Positions 40,691-49,454 of a DNA stretch of 64,000 nucleotides are shown one piece after another. Position 1 is the first letter of the stretch. Every line of letters begins with the position of its first letter. The translations under genes were made by a program, and so were the position numbers. The DNA comes from Actinomycetota bacterium. GTDB lineage: Bacteria; Actinomycetota; Thermoleophilia; Gaiellales; Gaiellaceae. The notes under the pieces are model-generated. The model was not told where the DNA came from. It saw only the letters and a program-made list of their open reading frames with translations, and searched no databases. The stretch lies in assembly GCA_003161615.1 (NCBI GenBank), contig PMOB01000006.1:1-64000 (forward strand). The letters run 5' to 3'.

Positions 40691-41247
40691 CCGAGCGCGG
40701 CGAGCAGCGCCCGCGCCGCGCGGGCCCGGTGGGAGTTCTCCGCCTTCCACTCGTTGCCGAGCTCCGCGACGGTCTGCTCCTCCCCGTCGGGGACGAAGAC
40801 CGGGTCGTAACCGAAGCCCTCGCTGCCGCGGGCGTCGTGCGCGATGCGACCCTCGAGGATGCCGGTGCCGCGCAGCTCGCGGCCGTCCGGCGTCAGGAGG
40901 ACGAGCTCGGACGTGTAGTGGGCGGCGCGATCGTCGACGCCGGCGAGCTCGCCGAGGAGTTTCGCGATCGCAGGCGCGCCCTCTGGCGCGTATCGGGCCG
41001 ACAGCACGCCGGGCCGTCCGTCGAGCGCGTCGACCTCGAGCCCCGAGTCCTCCGCGAGCACCCAGCCGCCGGCGTGCTCGCGCCCGAACGCCGCCTTGAT
41101 CCGCGCGTTCTCGTAGTACGTCGCGCCGGTCTCGGGCGGGTAGTCGTCGCGGTCAAGCGACTCGATCGTCCAGCCCGGCAGCAGCCGTTCGAGCTCCCGC
41201 GCCTTGTGTGAGTTGCGGGAGCAGAGAACCGCGCTACGGGAGCTCAC
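40687..41247 (-). CDS. rdgB: XTP/dITP diphosphatase (RdgB/HAM1)
   Basis: 186 residues. [16 protein letters not shown] is the variant of the N-terminal TxNxxKxxE motif, and [42 protein letters not shown] gives the metal and substrate residues. GFGYDPVF follows. It hydrolyses non-canonical purine triphosphates. Last of the murI-rph-rdgB run, overlapping rph by 14 bp. Confidence 0.95.
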   Translation of the reverse strand: MSSRSAVLCSRNSHKARELERLLPGWTIESLDRDDYPPETGATYYENARIKAAFGREHAGGWVLAEDSGLEVDALDGRPGVLSARYAPEGAPAIAKLLGELAGVDDRAAHYTSELVLLTPDGRELRGTGILEGRIAHDARGSEGFGYDPVFVPDGEEQTVAELGNEWKAENSHRARAARALLAALG

Positions 41248-41950
41248 GCGCGACCGCCTCGGCCTGCAGCGTCGCGATCTCGCCGATCCCCGCCGCCGCG
41301 AGCTCCAGCAGCTCGTCGAGCGTCTCCCGCGCGAACGGGTCGCGCTCGGCGGTCGCCTGCACCTCGACGAGCCGTCCGTCGCCGGTCATCACGACGTTCA
41401 TGTCGGTGTCCGCGCTCGAGTCCTCGGAGTAGTCGAGGTCGAGCAGCGGCACGCCGTCGACGACGCCGACCGAGACCGCCGCGACCGAGTCGCGGAACGT
41501 CTTCGAGAGGCCGAAGCGCGCGAGTGCCCGCATCGCGGCGACGTACGCGCCGGAAATCGCCGCGCAGCGCGTGCCACCGTCCGCCTGGAGGACGTCGCAG
41601 TCGAGCCAGAGCGTCCGCTCGCCGAGCGCTTCGAAGTCGGCGACGGCGCGGATCGCGCGGCCGATCAGCCGTTGGATCTCGACCGTCCGTCCCTGCTGCT
41701 TGCCGCGCGACGCCTCCCGCTGGACGCGCTCGCCGGTCGACGCGGGCAGGAGCGAGTACTCCGCCGTGATCCAGCCCTTGCCCTGTCCCCGCAACCAGCG
41801 CGGGATGTCCTCGTCGACCATCGCCGTGCAGAGAATCTTCGTCCGCCCCTGGGTGACGACGACCGAGCCGTGCGGGTTCTCGAGGTAGTCCGGCTCGAAC
41901 GTGATCGCGCGGAGCTGGTCGGGCTTGCGGCCGCCCTCGCGCGCGCTCAT
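41234..41950 (-). CDS. rph: ribonuclease PH
   Basis: 238 residues. [25 protein letters not shown], the [16 protein letters not shown] motif, [29 protein letters not shown] with the active-site Arg cluster, and [14 protein letters not shown] identify the 3'-5' tRNA-trimming exonuclease. The phosphate-binding and catalytic residues all look intact. Coupled to murI by a 4-bp overlap. Confidence 0.97.
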   Translation of the reverse strand: MSAREGGRKPDQLRAITFEPDYLENPHGSVVVTQGRTKILCTAMVDEDIPRWLRGQGKGWITAEYSLLPASTGERVQREASRGKQQGRTVEIQRLIGRAIRAVADFEALGERTLWLDCDVLQADGGTRCAAISGAYVAAMRALARFGLSKTFRDSVAAVSVGVVDGVPLLDLDYSEDSSADTDMNVVMTGDGRLVEVQATAERDPFARETLDELLELAAAGIGEIATLQAEAVARELP

Positions 41951-42765
41951 GCCGCTGCCTCGAGCGTCGCGACCGTCACATGCTCGACGTCGTGCACCGG
42001 CAGCTGGAGGAAGCGCCGGCCGAGCTCGCGGAAGGCGTCCGGATCACCGGTCGTGAGGAAGCGGTAGTCGCCGACGCGGCCGCGCTCGTTCTCCGCTCCC
42101 TTGCGCGCCAGCGTCTCGGCGACCTCGCGCGCCGTCTCCTCCGCCGAGAAGACGAGGGTCACGTCGCGCCCGAAGACGCGCTCGAAGATCTTGCGGATCA
42201 GCGGGTAATGCGTGCAGCCGAGGATCACCGTGTCGACGCCCGCCTCCTGCAGCGGCGCCGCGTACTCGCGCACCGCGCGCTCGGTCTCCTCGCCGTACGG
42301 GTCGTCCCCCTCGATCAGCGGTACGAGCCGCGGGCACGCGACGGGATGGAACGTGATGCCGGCGTCGAGCGCGTGGACGAGCTCGGCGTAGCGGCCGGCC
42401 TCGACCGTCGCCTCCGTCGCGAGCAAGCCGACCTGCCGGTTGCGGGTCGCCTGGACGGCAGCGTGCGCCTCCGGCGTGATCACGCCGACGACCGGGACGC
42501 TCAGCTCCTTCTGCAACCGCGGCAGCGCGGCGGAGGTGGCCGCGTTGCAGGCGACGAGGATCAGCTTCACGTCCTGCTGCTCGAGATACGTGCCGATCTC
42601 GCGCGCGAAGCGGCGGATCTCCTCGAGCGGACGCGGCCCGTACGGCAGCCGCGCGTGGTCGCCGAGATAGACGAAGTCCTCGTTCGGCATCGTCACGAGG
42701 CACTCGTGGAGGACGGTCAAGCCGCCGACTCCCGAGTCGAACACACCGACGGGGCGCGCATCCAT
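41947..42765 (-). CDS. murI: glutamate racemase
   Basis: 272 residues. [18 protein letters not shown] has the first catalytic region, [15 protein letters not shown] the Cys active site, and [16 protein letters not shown] the second Cys. It makes D-glutamate for peptidoglycan. TACGAT lies 7 nt before the ATG without Shine-Dalgarno. The gene starts the murI-rph-rdgB operon, a common actinobacterial order. Confidence 0.96.
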   Translation of the reverse strand: MDARPVGVFDSGVGGLTVLHECLVTMPNEDFVYLGDHARLPYGPRPLEEIRRFAREIGTYLEQQDVKLILVACNAATSAALPRLQKELSVPVVGVITPEAHAAVQATRNRQVGLLATEATVEAGRYAELVHALDAGITFHPVACPRLVPLIEGDDPYGEETERAVREYAAPLQEAGVDTVILGCTHYPLIRKIFERVFGRDVTLVFSAEETAREVAETLARKGAENERGRVGDYRFLTTGDPDAFRELGRRFLQLPVHDVEHVTVATLEAAA

Positions 42766-42799
42766 GGCGCTGATCGTACTTCGGCGCTAGCGTGAGGCT

Positions 42800-44191
42800 G
42801 TGGTTCGGAGAAGCGCTCTGCTCGCGGTGTGCGCGGTGGCGCTCGTGTGCGCCGGTGGATCGTCGGCGGCGCGGGTGCGCTCGGCGGCGCCACAGGAGAT
42901 CGCGATCACGGTTTCAGGAGGCGTACAGCTCGCGTGCGGGCTCGTCCTTCCCACCGGCTCGGCACCCGCCGGCGGCTGGCCCGGGCTGCTCCTCTTCCAC
43001 GGGCTCGGCCAGTCCCAGACGACGATGGAGCAGATCGCCCTCGCGGCGTTCGCTCCGGCCGGCTTCGCGTCGCTCGCGTGCGACGCGCCCGGCACCGGAT
43101 CCTCCGGCGGCACGTTCGGCCTCGACGGCCCGACCGACGTGCAGGACGCGCGCGACCTCTTCGACTGGCTCGCGGCGCGCCCCGACGTCTCCGACACCGA
43201 GATCGGCGCCTTCGGGCTTTCGCTGGGAGGCGGCCTAGTCTGGAACGCCGCGGTCGCCGGCGTGCCGTTCAAGGCGATCGTCCCGGCGATCACATGGACG
43301 AGCCTCTCGTCCGCGCTTGCCCCGAACGGAGTCCCGAAGAGCGGCTCGATCGCGCAGCTCGCGCAGGTGATCCCATTCGGGAAATGGGATCCGTCGCTCG
43401 TGCAGGCGCGGAGCGATCTCCTCAGCGGCCAGGTGACGCCGGCGGTGACGGCCGTCGCAACCGCACGCTCGTCGCTCTCGAAGCTCCATTCGCTCACCGT
43501 CCCGACGCTGCTGCTGCAGGGGAGGCACGACTTTCTCTTCGACATCGATCAGGCGCGCGCGGCGTACAACCTGCTCGCAGGACCGAAGCGTCTCTACATC
43601 GGCGACCTCGGCCATCCGCCGGCCGCAAACCCGGCGGACGAGGAGTCGAAGTACCTCGGCGAGGCGGTCGCGTGGTTCGCGCACTACCTCGCCGGCGGCC
43701 CGGCGGTCACGCAGGGAGTCGAGCTCGCGCACGATCCCTGGAACGGGACGACGACGACGTTCAAGACGATGCCGAAGAGCCGGCTGGCGAGCGTGAACCT
43801 CCCCGGCGCGACGACGCTCAAGCCGGCCGGCTTCGTCACGCGCTCGGCGCGCCTTACCGGCGGGCCTTTCCAGACCTTCGGCGACGCTTATATCCGCGTG
43901 CGCTACTCCGGCGCGCAGGGCAACACGGATTGGGGCCACCTCGTTGCGACGGTCTCGGTGAAGGGCCGCTCGACGCCCGTCACGGAGGGAGCGGCGCCGA
44001 TCGGCGCCTCGGCGGGAGTCGTGAAGATCCCCCTCATGGACGAGTCCGTCCCGCTTCCCCGCGGCAAGAAGCTCGTCGTCACCTTCGGGGCGACGTCGCG
44101 GGATCACGTCTACTACACGAGCGTCCCGCAGAGCGCGAGGATCACGATTGGCCGCGCCACGCTGGTGCTCTCGCTGCTCGCCACGCGGTAG
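42800..44191 (+). CDS. secreted alpha/beta hydrolase with C-terminal jelly-roll domain
   Basis: 463 residues with a signal peptide (RRSALLAVCAVALVCAGGSSA). The hydrolase domain has the nucleophile elbow FGLSLGGGL, the acid in LLLQGRHDFLFD and His in LGHPP. The C-terminal part (about residues 310-460), with LSARLTGGPFQTFGDAYIRVRY-like strands and VPLPRGKKLVVTFGA, resembles the X-Pro dipeptidyl-peptidase/CocE C-terminal domain. It is probably an exported esterase or peptidase; the substrate is unknown. TAGCGT lies 6 nt before GTG 42800. Confidence 0.85.
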   Translation: MVRRSALLAVCAVALVCAGGSSAARVRSAAPQEIAITVSGGVQLACGLVLPTGSAPAGGWPGLLLFHGLGQSQTTMEQIALAAFAPAGFASLACDAPGTGSSGGTFGLDGPTDVQDARDLFDWLAARPDVSDTEIGAFGLSLGGGLVWNAAVAGVPFKAIVPAITWTSLSSALAPNGVPKSGSIAQLAQVIPFGKWDPSLVQARSDLLSGQVTPAVTAVATARSSLSKLHSLTVPTLLLQGRHDFLFDIDQARAAYNLLAGPKRLYIGDLGHPPAANPADEESKYLGEAVAWFAHYLAGGPAVTQGVELAHDPWNGTTTTFKTMPKSRLASVNLPGATTLKPAGFVTRSARLTGGPFQTFGDAYIRVRYSGAQGNTDWGHLVATVSVKGRSTPVTEGAAPIGASAGVVKIPLMDESVPLPRGKKLVVTFGATSRDHVYYTSVPQSARITIGRATLVLSLLATR

Positions 44192-44194
44192 CGT
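44189..44194 (+). promoter_or_regulatory. TAGCGT box made from the hydrolase stop codon
   Basis: The TAG stop of the secreted hydrolase is followed by CGT. A 7-nt spacer leads to the GTG of the DUF72 gene, and no Shine-Dalgarno is present. Confidence 0.5.
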
Positions 44195-44201
44195 CCGCCG
44201 C

Positions 44202-45146
44202 GTGGCGGCGACCGTCCGGATCGGCACGTGCTCGTGGGCCGACGACGCCCTCTCGAAGTGGTTCTATCCGCCGAAGCTGCCCGCGAAAGAGAGGCTCGCC
44301 TGGTACGCCGAGCATTTCGACACCGTCGAGGTCGACTCGACCTTCTACCGCCTGCCGAGCGAGTCGATGGTGCAGGGCTGGGCCGAGCGGACGCCGGACG
44401 GATTCACGATGCACGTCAAGGCGTTCGGGCTGATGACGCGGCATCCGGTCAAGGTGGAGACGATCCCGCCCGATCTCCGCGACGAGATGCCGGTGGACGA
44501 GCGCGGCCGCGTCGACCGGCCGCCGCGCGAGCTCCGCGGCGAGATCTTCCGCCTCTTCCTCGAGGCGCTCGAGCCGTTGCGGACGGCCGGGAAGCTGGGC
44601 GGGATCCTTATGCAGCTACCGCCGTACGTCGTCTCCAAGGACGCGTCCCTCGACTATCTCGAGTGGGCGCGCGAGCAGCTGGACGGGTACGAGATGCTCG
44701 TCGAGTTCCGCCACCGCTCGTGGCTCGACGAGCAGACGCGCGCCCACACTCTCGCCTTCCTCGAGCGGATCGGCGCCTCGTACGTCACCGTCGATGCGCC
44801 GCGCTCCGACACGGCGAAGAACCTCGTCCCGACCGTCGTCGCGGCAACCTCGCCGCTCGCCTACGTCCGTCTCCACGGCCGCAATCTCGCGACGTGGAAC
44901 AAGCGCGGCGGCTCGGCGGCGGAGCGCTTCGACTACCTCTACTCCGACCAGGAGCTCGCCGAGTGGATGGAGCCGCTGCGCGAACTCGCCGGCCAGTCCG
45001 AGCAGGCGTACGCCTTCTTCAACAACAACGCCTCGTCGGAGGATCCGGACAACCCGCTGCGGCGCGTTTCCCAAGCCGCGACCAACGCGCGCCAGCTGCG
45101 CGGGCTGCTCGACGTCAACAACATCGCGGCGAGCGGCGGGGCGTAG
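44202..45146 (+). CDS. DUF72 (YecE-like) protein
   Basis: 314 residues. VRIGTCSWADDALSKWFYPPKLPAKERLAWYAEHFDTVEVDSTFYRLPS is the diagnostic DUF72 opening. The later EFRHRSWLDEQT, YVRLHGRNLATWNKRG and YAFFNNNAS motifs are also typical. DUF72 forms a TIM-barrel-like fold of unknown function, often near Fe-S or nucleic-acid related genes. Its TAG stop begins the TAGGGT box of the next gene. Confidence 0.93.
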   Translation: MAATVRIGTCSWADDALSKWFYPPKLPAKERLAWYAEHFDTVEVDSTFYRLPSESMVQGWAERTPDGFTMHVKAFGLMTRHPVKVETIPPDLRDEMPVDERGRVDRPPRELRGEIFRLFLEALEPLRTAGKLGGILMQLPPYVVSKDASLDYLEWAREQLDGYEMLVEFRHRSWLDEQTRAHTLAFLERIGASYVTVDAPRSDTAKNLVPTVVAATSPLAYVRLHGRNLATWNKRGGSAAERFDYLYSDQELAEWMEPLRELAGQSEQAYAFFNNNASSEDPDNPLRRVSQAATNARQLRGLLDVNNIAASGGA

Positions 45147-45149
45147 GGT
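45144..45149 (+). promoter_or_regulatory. TAGGGT box made from the DUF72 stop codon
   Basis: The TAG stop of the DUF72 gene plus GGT forms TAGGGT, 7 nt before the ATG of the amidotransferase gene. The same hexamer and spacing recur before the 58.55-kb gene. Confidence 0.5.
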
Positions 45150-45156
45150 TCGACGG

Positions 45157-45858
45157 ATGAACGTTCTCTCAGTCGTGCACGGCGAGGATGCTCGCACCGA
45201 GCTGTTCGCGCCGGTGATCGCGGCGGCCGGCCACCGCCTCGACGAGTGGAGCTTCGCCTCGGCCAACGATCTGCCGCACCCGCTCGATTCCTACGGCGCT
45301 GTACTCGTCTTCGGCGGCGCGATCCATCCGGATCAGGACGACCGGCACGACTGGATGAAGGACGAGCTCGCTTGGCTAGAAGACCTGATCGAGCGAGGCG
45401 TGCCGACGCTGGGCATCTGTCTCGGCTCGCAGCTCCTCGCTCGAGCGGCCGGCTCGTGGGTCGGCCCGCTGGTCGAGCCGGAGGTCGGCTGGGCGGAGGT
45501 GGAGCTCACAGAGGAGGGCCTCGCCGATCCCGTCCTCTCGGCGCTGCCGCCGAGCTTCGAGGCGCTGCAGTGGCACCACTACCAGCACGGCTTGCCCGAG
45601 GACGCCGTGGTGCTAGCGCGAAATGACGCCTGTTTGCAGGGATTTCGCCTCGGAGATGCGTGCTGGGGAATCCAGTTCCACCCGGAGGTCACGGAGCCGC
45701 AACTCGAGCGTTGGATCGCCGAGGACGGCACACCGTTCGGGACGGACCGACTGCTTTCGGAGACGCGGACGTTGATCGGCGAATGGAACGAACTGGGCCG
45801 CCGGCTCTGCCGCGCCTTCATGGCAACGGCCGAGCAGCTCGCCGTTCGAGCCGCTTGA
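45157..45858 (+). CDS. class I glutamine amidotransferase-like protein
   Basis: 233 residues. LGICLGSQLLARAAGSWV contains the nucleophile Cys, and GIQFHPEVTEPQLERW the catalytic His-Glu. WHHYQHGLP is the usual linker. It resembles stand-alone GMP-synthase-like amidotransferases that act on small acids or amines; the acceptor is unknown. ATG 45157 is used because the ORF-track start extends into DUF72. Confidence 0.92.
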   Translation: MNVLSVVHGEDARTELFAPVIAAAGHRLDEWSFASANDLPHPLDSYGAVLVFGGAIHPDQDDRHDWMKDELAWLEDLIERGVPTLGICLGSQLLARAAGSWVGPLVEPEVGWAEVELTEEGLADPVLSALPPSFEALQWHHYQHGLPEDAVVLARNDACLQGFRLGDACWGIQFHPEVTEPQLERWIAEDGTPFGTDRLLSETRTLIGEWNELGRRLCRAFMATAEQLAVRAA

Positions 45859-45874
45859 GGCACTTCTCCTCGCG

Positions 45875-46672
45875 TTAGCCGCTGCGGTCCTTAACCCGTG
45901 GCGCCGGCAGGATCTCGGTAGGTCCGTTGTCCGCATACGGGTTCGGCGCGTGGAACGTCCTCGTCGTCCCGTCGCCGAAGTGGACGATCAGCGCGATCGC
46001 GTCCGTGCTCGCGATCGAGTCGTAGTCCGCGTAGAAGGAGTTGTCCACGATCGGGATGCTGCGCGTGACTCCACCGACGTCGGCCTCGACCGAGCTGACG
46101 TTGTCGGCCACGAGCCCGAAGACGCCGAGCGGGCCTGTCGGCCCGGGCGGAGCGTTGCCGGGCCAGGCGGCCCAGGCGACGCCGTCCAGCGCCGGGTTGT
46201 CGTGCATCCACGTCGGCAGGCAGATCCCGCCCACTTGAGGCACGAGGTAGACGCAGGCGCTGCCGTCGTTCCCCGGGAACGCGTAGAGGTCGAGAGTCTG
46301 ATTCCCGAGCGTCAGCCCGCTCTGGACGAGGCGCAGGCGCTGCTCGGCCTCGCTCACCGTGAGACCGGTCGCCGAAGCGATGTCGGGAAGCGAGTCCGTC
46401 GGCATGCTCGACGGCCAGGGAACGGTCGGCAGGCTCTCGAGCCCGGACAGGCCGGCGGTGAAGCCGGGCGAGGGGCTGAGGACGTGATACGCGAACGCCG
46501 AGGCCGCGCCCGCGAGGGCGAGCGCCGCGACGGCGACCGCGACGACCGTCCGGCGCCGCGAAGCGCGGCGCGGGCGAGGATCCGCGGCGCGGGCGACCGC
46601 ATCCGCCCAGAGATCGCGGGACGGAGCGACGCGGTCGAGTGCCCGGAGTTCGTCAGGCCAGTTCGTGTTCAT
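45875..46672 (-). CDS. membrane-anchored protein downstream of an ECF sigma gene, possible anti-sigma factor
   Basis: 265 residues. An N-terminal cytoplasmic part (NWPDELRALDRVAPSRDLWADAVARAAD) and a basic stretch lead into one transmembrane helix (TVVAVAVAALALAGAASAFAYHV). An extracytoplasmic domain of about 180 residues follows, with VTRSIPIVDNSFYADYDS and IVHFGDGTTRTFHAP. The position just after the sigma gene (20-bp overlap) suggests anti-sigma or a sigma-controlled envelope protein, but the usual zinc-finger anti-sigma motif is absent. Strong AGGAGG before ATG 46672. Confidence 0.6.
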   Translation of the reverse strand: MNTNWPDELRALDRVAPSRDLWADAVARAADPRPRRASRRRTVVAVAVAALALAGAASAFAYHVLSPSPGFTAGLSGLESLPTVPWPSSMPTDSLPDIASATGLTVSEAEQRLRLVQSGLTLGNQTLDLYAFPGNDGSACVYLVPQVGGICLPTWMHDNPALDGVAWAAWPGNAPPGPTGPLGVFGLVADNVSSVEADVGGVTRSIPIVDNSFYADYDSIASTDAIALIVHFGDGTTRTFHAPNPYADNGPTEILPAPRVKDRSG

Positions 46673-47174
46673 CGGTACCTCCTGTCGACCACGCGCGCAT
46701 CGCGGCGGCGCTGCCGTAGCAGCGACGCAGGTTCTCGCGGGCACGGTGGAGCTGGACGCGTACGGCGACCCGGCTCGACCCGGTCGCGTGTGCGATGTCG
46801 GCGATCGAGAGATCGGCGTAGTAGAAGAGGAAGACGGCCGCGCGCTGCTGTGGCGTCAGGAGCGCGAGGGCCCCGAGGGAAAGAGCCAACGCGACATCGC
46901 CGCTTTCGGCCTTATCCGGAACGAGAGGCTCCGCATGGTCTCGCCTCTCGTCCCGCAGCCGCTGGGCCGCCTGGCGAAACGCGACCCGGTAGAGCCACGG
47001 CAGGAGAGAACGGATTCGCCCCCTGTGCACGAGAGCGCGGGCGAATGCCTCGGCGACGGCGTCGTCTGCGATCTCGGCGCGGCCACCGGAAAAGGCGTAG
47101 ACGCCTCGCCACAGCTGTGCCCCGTAGTCCCGGTAGGCACGCTCGATCGCTTCCTCGGATGTCGAGACTTCCAT
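46653..47174 (-). CDS. ECF-type RNA polymerase sigma factor
   Basis: 173 residues from ATG 47174. Region 2 is FSGGRAEIADDAVAEAFARALV...RSLLPWLYRVAFRQAAQRLRDE, and region 4 is LALLTPQQRAAVFLFYYADLSIADIAHATGSSRVAVRVQLHRARENLR with the DNA-binding helix. It directs polymerase to a small regulon of unknown signal. A GTG 6 nt earlier is an alternative start. CTATAT lies 8 nt before ATG, so it is probably leaderless. The downstream membrane protein is its likely partner. Confidence 0.92.
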   Translation of the reverse strand: MEVSTSEEAIERAYRDYGAQLWRGVYAFSGGRAEIADDAVAEAFARALVHRGRIRSLLPWLYRVAFRQAAQRLRDERRDHAEPLVPDKAESGDVALALSLGALALLTPQQRAAVFLFYYADLSIADIAHATGSSRVAVRVQLHRARENLRRCYGSAAAMRAWSTGGTDEHELA

Positions 47175-47223
47175 TGACACCGATATAGAGCCTGGCGCGG
47201 CTCCGAAGGTTACGCCCGGCGCG

Positions 47224-48006
47224 CTAGCGCTCCATCGGCAGCTCGTCGTGCCGGCTCCACTCGTGCCACGAGCCGGGGTAGTTCCGCGCGTCGTAGCCCG
47301 CCGCCCGCAGCGCGAGTGCTGCCAGCGCCGAGCGCGAGCCGGAGTGGCAGTACGCGACGATCTCCGCTCCCTCCGGCAGTCCGACGAGCTCGCGCACGCG
47401 GTCCGGCGAGGCCGGGAGCCCCGGCCCGTCGAACAGCTCGCCCAGCTCGAGGAGCCGCGCGCCGGGGATGTGTCCTTGCCGCGGGTCGCAGGCGCTGCCG
47501 CGCCGGCCGGTGTATTCGTCCGGCGTTCGCACGTCGAGGATCGTCAGCGACTCGTCGCCAAGCCGCTCCAGCAGTTCCTGCCGGGTCGGAAGCGCACGCG
47601 GGTTTGGCTCGAGGTCGGCCTCCCGCACCGGCTCGAGCTCGACCGTCCCCTCCTCGAGCTCGCCCTGCCAGCCCGCCATGCCGCCGAGCAGAACGGCGAC
47701 GTTCGGATGCCCGGCGAGCTCCGCCATCTGCAGTGCAGGCATCGCGCCCACTCCATCGCCGCGATCGACGAGGACGAGACGTTCGCGGCCCGTTATCCCG
47801 TGCCGCCGCAACCGCAGCGCGATCTCCTGCGCGAGCGTGCGCGCCGTCTCCTCGTCCGCCGCGGGCGGCGGCGAGCCGAGCACGAGCGGCCGCGAGCCGG
47901 GGATGTGCCCGCGCGTGTGCGCGTTCGGGCCGCGCACGTCACCGACGACGAGATCCTCGTCGCCGAGGTGCTCCGCAAGCCAGGTGGCATCGACGACCGA
48001 GTTCAC
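47224..48006 (-). CDS. tandem-rhodanese thiosulfate/3-mercaptopyruvate sulfurtransferase
   Basis: 260 residues with two rhodanese domains. The first (DATWLAEHLGDEDLVVGDVRGPN..RGHIPGSRPL) lacks an active-site Cys. The second has ILDVRTPDEYTGRRGSACDPRQGHIPGARLLE and the catalytic loop VAYCHSGSRSA. It moves sulfane sulfur to cyanide or thiols. GTG 48006 overlaps the stop of the GST-like gene (GTGA). It ends the leftward run that begins with hppD. Confidence 0.93.
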   Translation of the reverse strand: MNSVVDATWLAEHLGDEDLVVGDVRGPNAHTRGHIPGSRPLVLGSPPPAADEETARTLAQEIALRLRRHGITGRERLVLVDRGDGVGAMPALQMAELAGHPNVAVLLGGMAGWQGELEEGTVELEPVREADLEPNPRALPTRQELLERLGDESLTILDVRTPDEYTGRRGSACDPRQGHIPGARLLELGELFDGPGLPASPDRVRELVGLPEGAEIVAYCHSGSRSALAALALRAAGYDARNYPGSWHEWSRHDELPMER

Positions 48007-48581
48007 AGCGCGGCGACGATACCCGCTTCGGCCGCGACGGCGGGACGCTCGAGCACCCGCTCGAGCCAGCCGGCGAGCGTGGGATACGGCTCGAAGTCCA
48101 CGCCGAGCATGTCGCGCGCGCGGAGGATCCACGGGACGTAGGCGATGTCCGCGAGCCCGTACTCCGCGCCGCCGAGGAACGGCCGCTCGTCCAGCGCCGA
48201 ATCGAACCTGCGCAGTGCCGCGTCGAACCCCTCCGCCGCACCGTCCTCGCCGCGCCGGAAGGCGTAGTACGGGTCGGTCAACTCGTCATCCCGAAAGATC
48301 AGCAGCCGTGCGAAGGCGCGATCGGCGGGATCCGCCGGCAAGAGCGCAGGCTCGGGATAGCGCTCCTCGAGGAACTCCATGATCACGGCGGACTCCGGCA
48401 GCGGCCGGTCGTCCTCCTCGAGCACCGGCACGCGGCCGCTCGGGTTCTTCTCGTACAGCCACGCCGGCCGGTCGGAGAGGTCGATCTCCACCACGTCGAC
48501 CTCGACGTTCTTCTCGGCAAGGACGATCCGCACGCGCGCGCAGTACGGGCAGCGCGGCGCGTCGTACAGCGTGAGCGTCAC
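48003..48581 (-). CDS. glutathione S-transferase-fold protein, possible maleylacetoacetate isomerase
   Basis: 192 residues. The N-terminal thioredoxin-like domain is LTLYDAPRCPYCARVRIVLAEKNVEVDVVEIDLSDRPAWLYEKNPSGRVPVLEEDDRPLPESAVIMEFLEERYPEPALLP, and a helical GST C-terminal domain ends ADIAYVPWIL. The CPYC motif recalls omega/beta-type or SspA-like GSTs rather than zeta MAAI (SSCSxRVR). Its position in the hppD-hmgA-FAH run makes maleylacetoacetate isomerisation plausible, but this is inference. Overlaps the neighbours on both sides by 4 bp. Confidence 0.85.
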   Translation of the reverse strand: MTLTLYDAPRCPYCARVRIVLAEKNVEVDVVEIDLSDRPAWLYEKNPSGRVPVLEEDDRPLPESAVIMEFLEERYPEPALLPADPADRAFARLLIFRDDELTDPYYAFRRGEDGAAEGFDAALRRFDSALDERPFLGGAEYGLADIAYVPWILRARDMLGVDFEPYPTLAGWLERVLERPAVAAEAGIVAAL

Positions 48582-49447
48582 AGCTGGACTCCCAGGACTT
48601 CCGCGATCTGCTTGTACAGCTCGTCCGCAGGCGGCAGATCCGCCGGCGAGGTCGCGGTGCGCGCGACCGCGCGGACGCGCGCGGGGTCGGCGTTCGTCAG
48701 GCGGGCGACGACGGTCGGATTCGCGCCGAGCGCCATCACGTCGCCGGGCGGCAGCTCGCCGAAGTACTCCGGCACGGAGAGGTACTCGTCGACCATCGAG
48801 CCGCGGTCGAACAGGACGTAGCGGACGACCGCGCCCGCCTCAAGCGTCAGCGCGACCGAGACGCCCGTCGTGAAGGAGAGCTCGCGCGCGAGGTTCCGCA
48901 GCTCGTCGGGCTGCGCCTCGACGCGCGTCCAGCCGTCGCCGGCGGCCAGTTCCGGCTCGCGCCGCAGAACCTTTGTCGCGTCGCGGCGCACCTTCTCGAC
49001 GTCGTCGTTCTGGACGTGGACGGCGCCGATCGTCGCGCCTTCCTGCCCTGCGGAGACGAGCGCTGTCACCGGCGCGGCGAGCGTGCGCTCGACCGTCGTG
49101 AAGCCGAGCCGGTCGTAGAGGCGCTTCGCGGCGGCGTTCGACTCGAGCACCTCGAGCGCGAGCAGCTCCGCTCCTTGCTGCTGGACGTACTCGGCGGCAG
49201 CGCGGACGAGCTCCGTCCCGAGCCCTTTGCCGCGGCCGGCCGGACGGACGTAGAGCAGGTCGAGCAGCCAGGTGCGGTCGCCCTTGCGGTCGAGCGCGGC
49301 GACGCCGACGTCGTCGGCGAGGAGGACGTAATCCCACTCGTAGTCCTCGTCGTCGTCGTGCCAGAGCTCGTCCGGCACCTCGCCCTCGAACTCCGCGCGC
49401 AGCTCCTTCACGAGCTTCCGGTCGTCTTTCGTCGCGGCGCGAATCAC
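48578..49447 (-). CDS. GNAT acetyltransferase with extra C-terminal domain
   Basis: 289 residues. The N-terminal GNAT fold shows LLYVRPAGRGKGLGTELVRAAAEYVQQQGAELLALEVLESNAAAKRLYDRLGFTTVERTL with the acetyl-CoA loop RGKGLG. Residues 150-289 form a second unit (EGATIGAVHVQNDDVEKVRRDATKVL...VRYVLFDRGSMVDEYLSVPEYFGELPPGDV) that I do not recognise. The substrate is unknown. It lies 7 bp after hmgA and overlaps the GST gene by 4 bp. Confidence 0.88.
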   Translation of the reverse strand: MIRAATKDDRKLVKELRAEFEGEVPDELWHDDDEDYEWDYVLLADDVGVAALDRKGDRTWLLDLLYVRPAGRGKGLGTELVRAAAEYVQQQGAELLALEVLESNAAAKRLYDRLGFTTVERTLAAPVTALVSAGQEGATIGAVHVQNDDVEKVRRDATKVLRREPELAAGDGWTRVEAQPDELRNLARELSFTTGVSVALTLEAGAVVRYVLFDRGSMVDEYLSVPEYFGELPPGDVMALGANPTVVARLTNADPARVRAVARTATSPADLPPADELYKQIAEVLGVQL

Positions 49448-49454
49448 GCTGCGG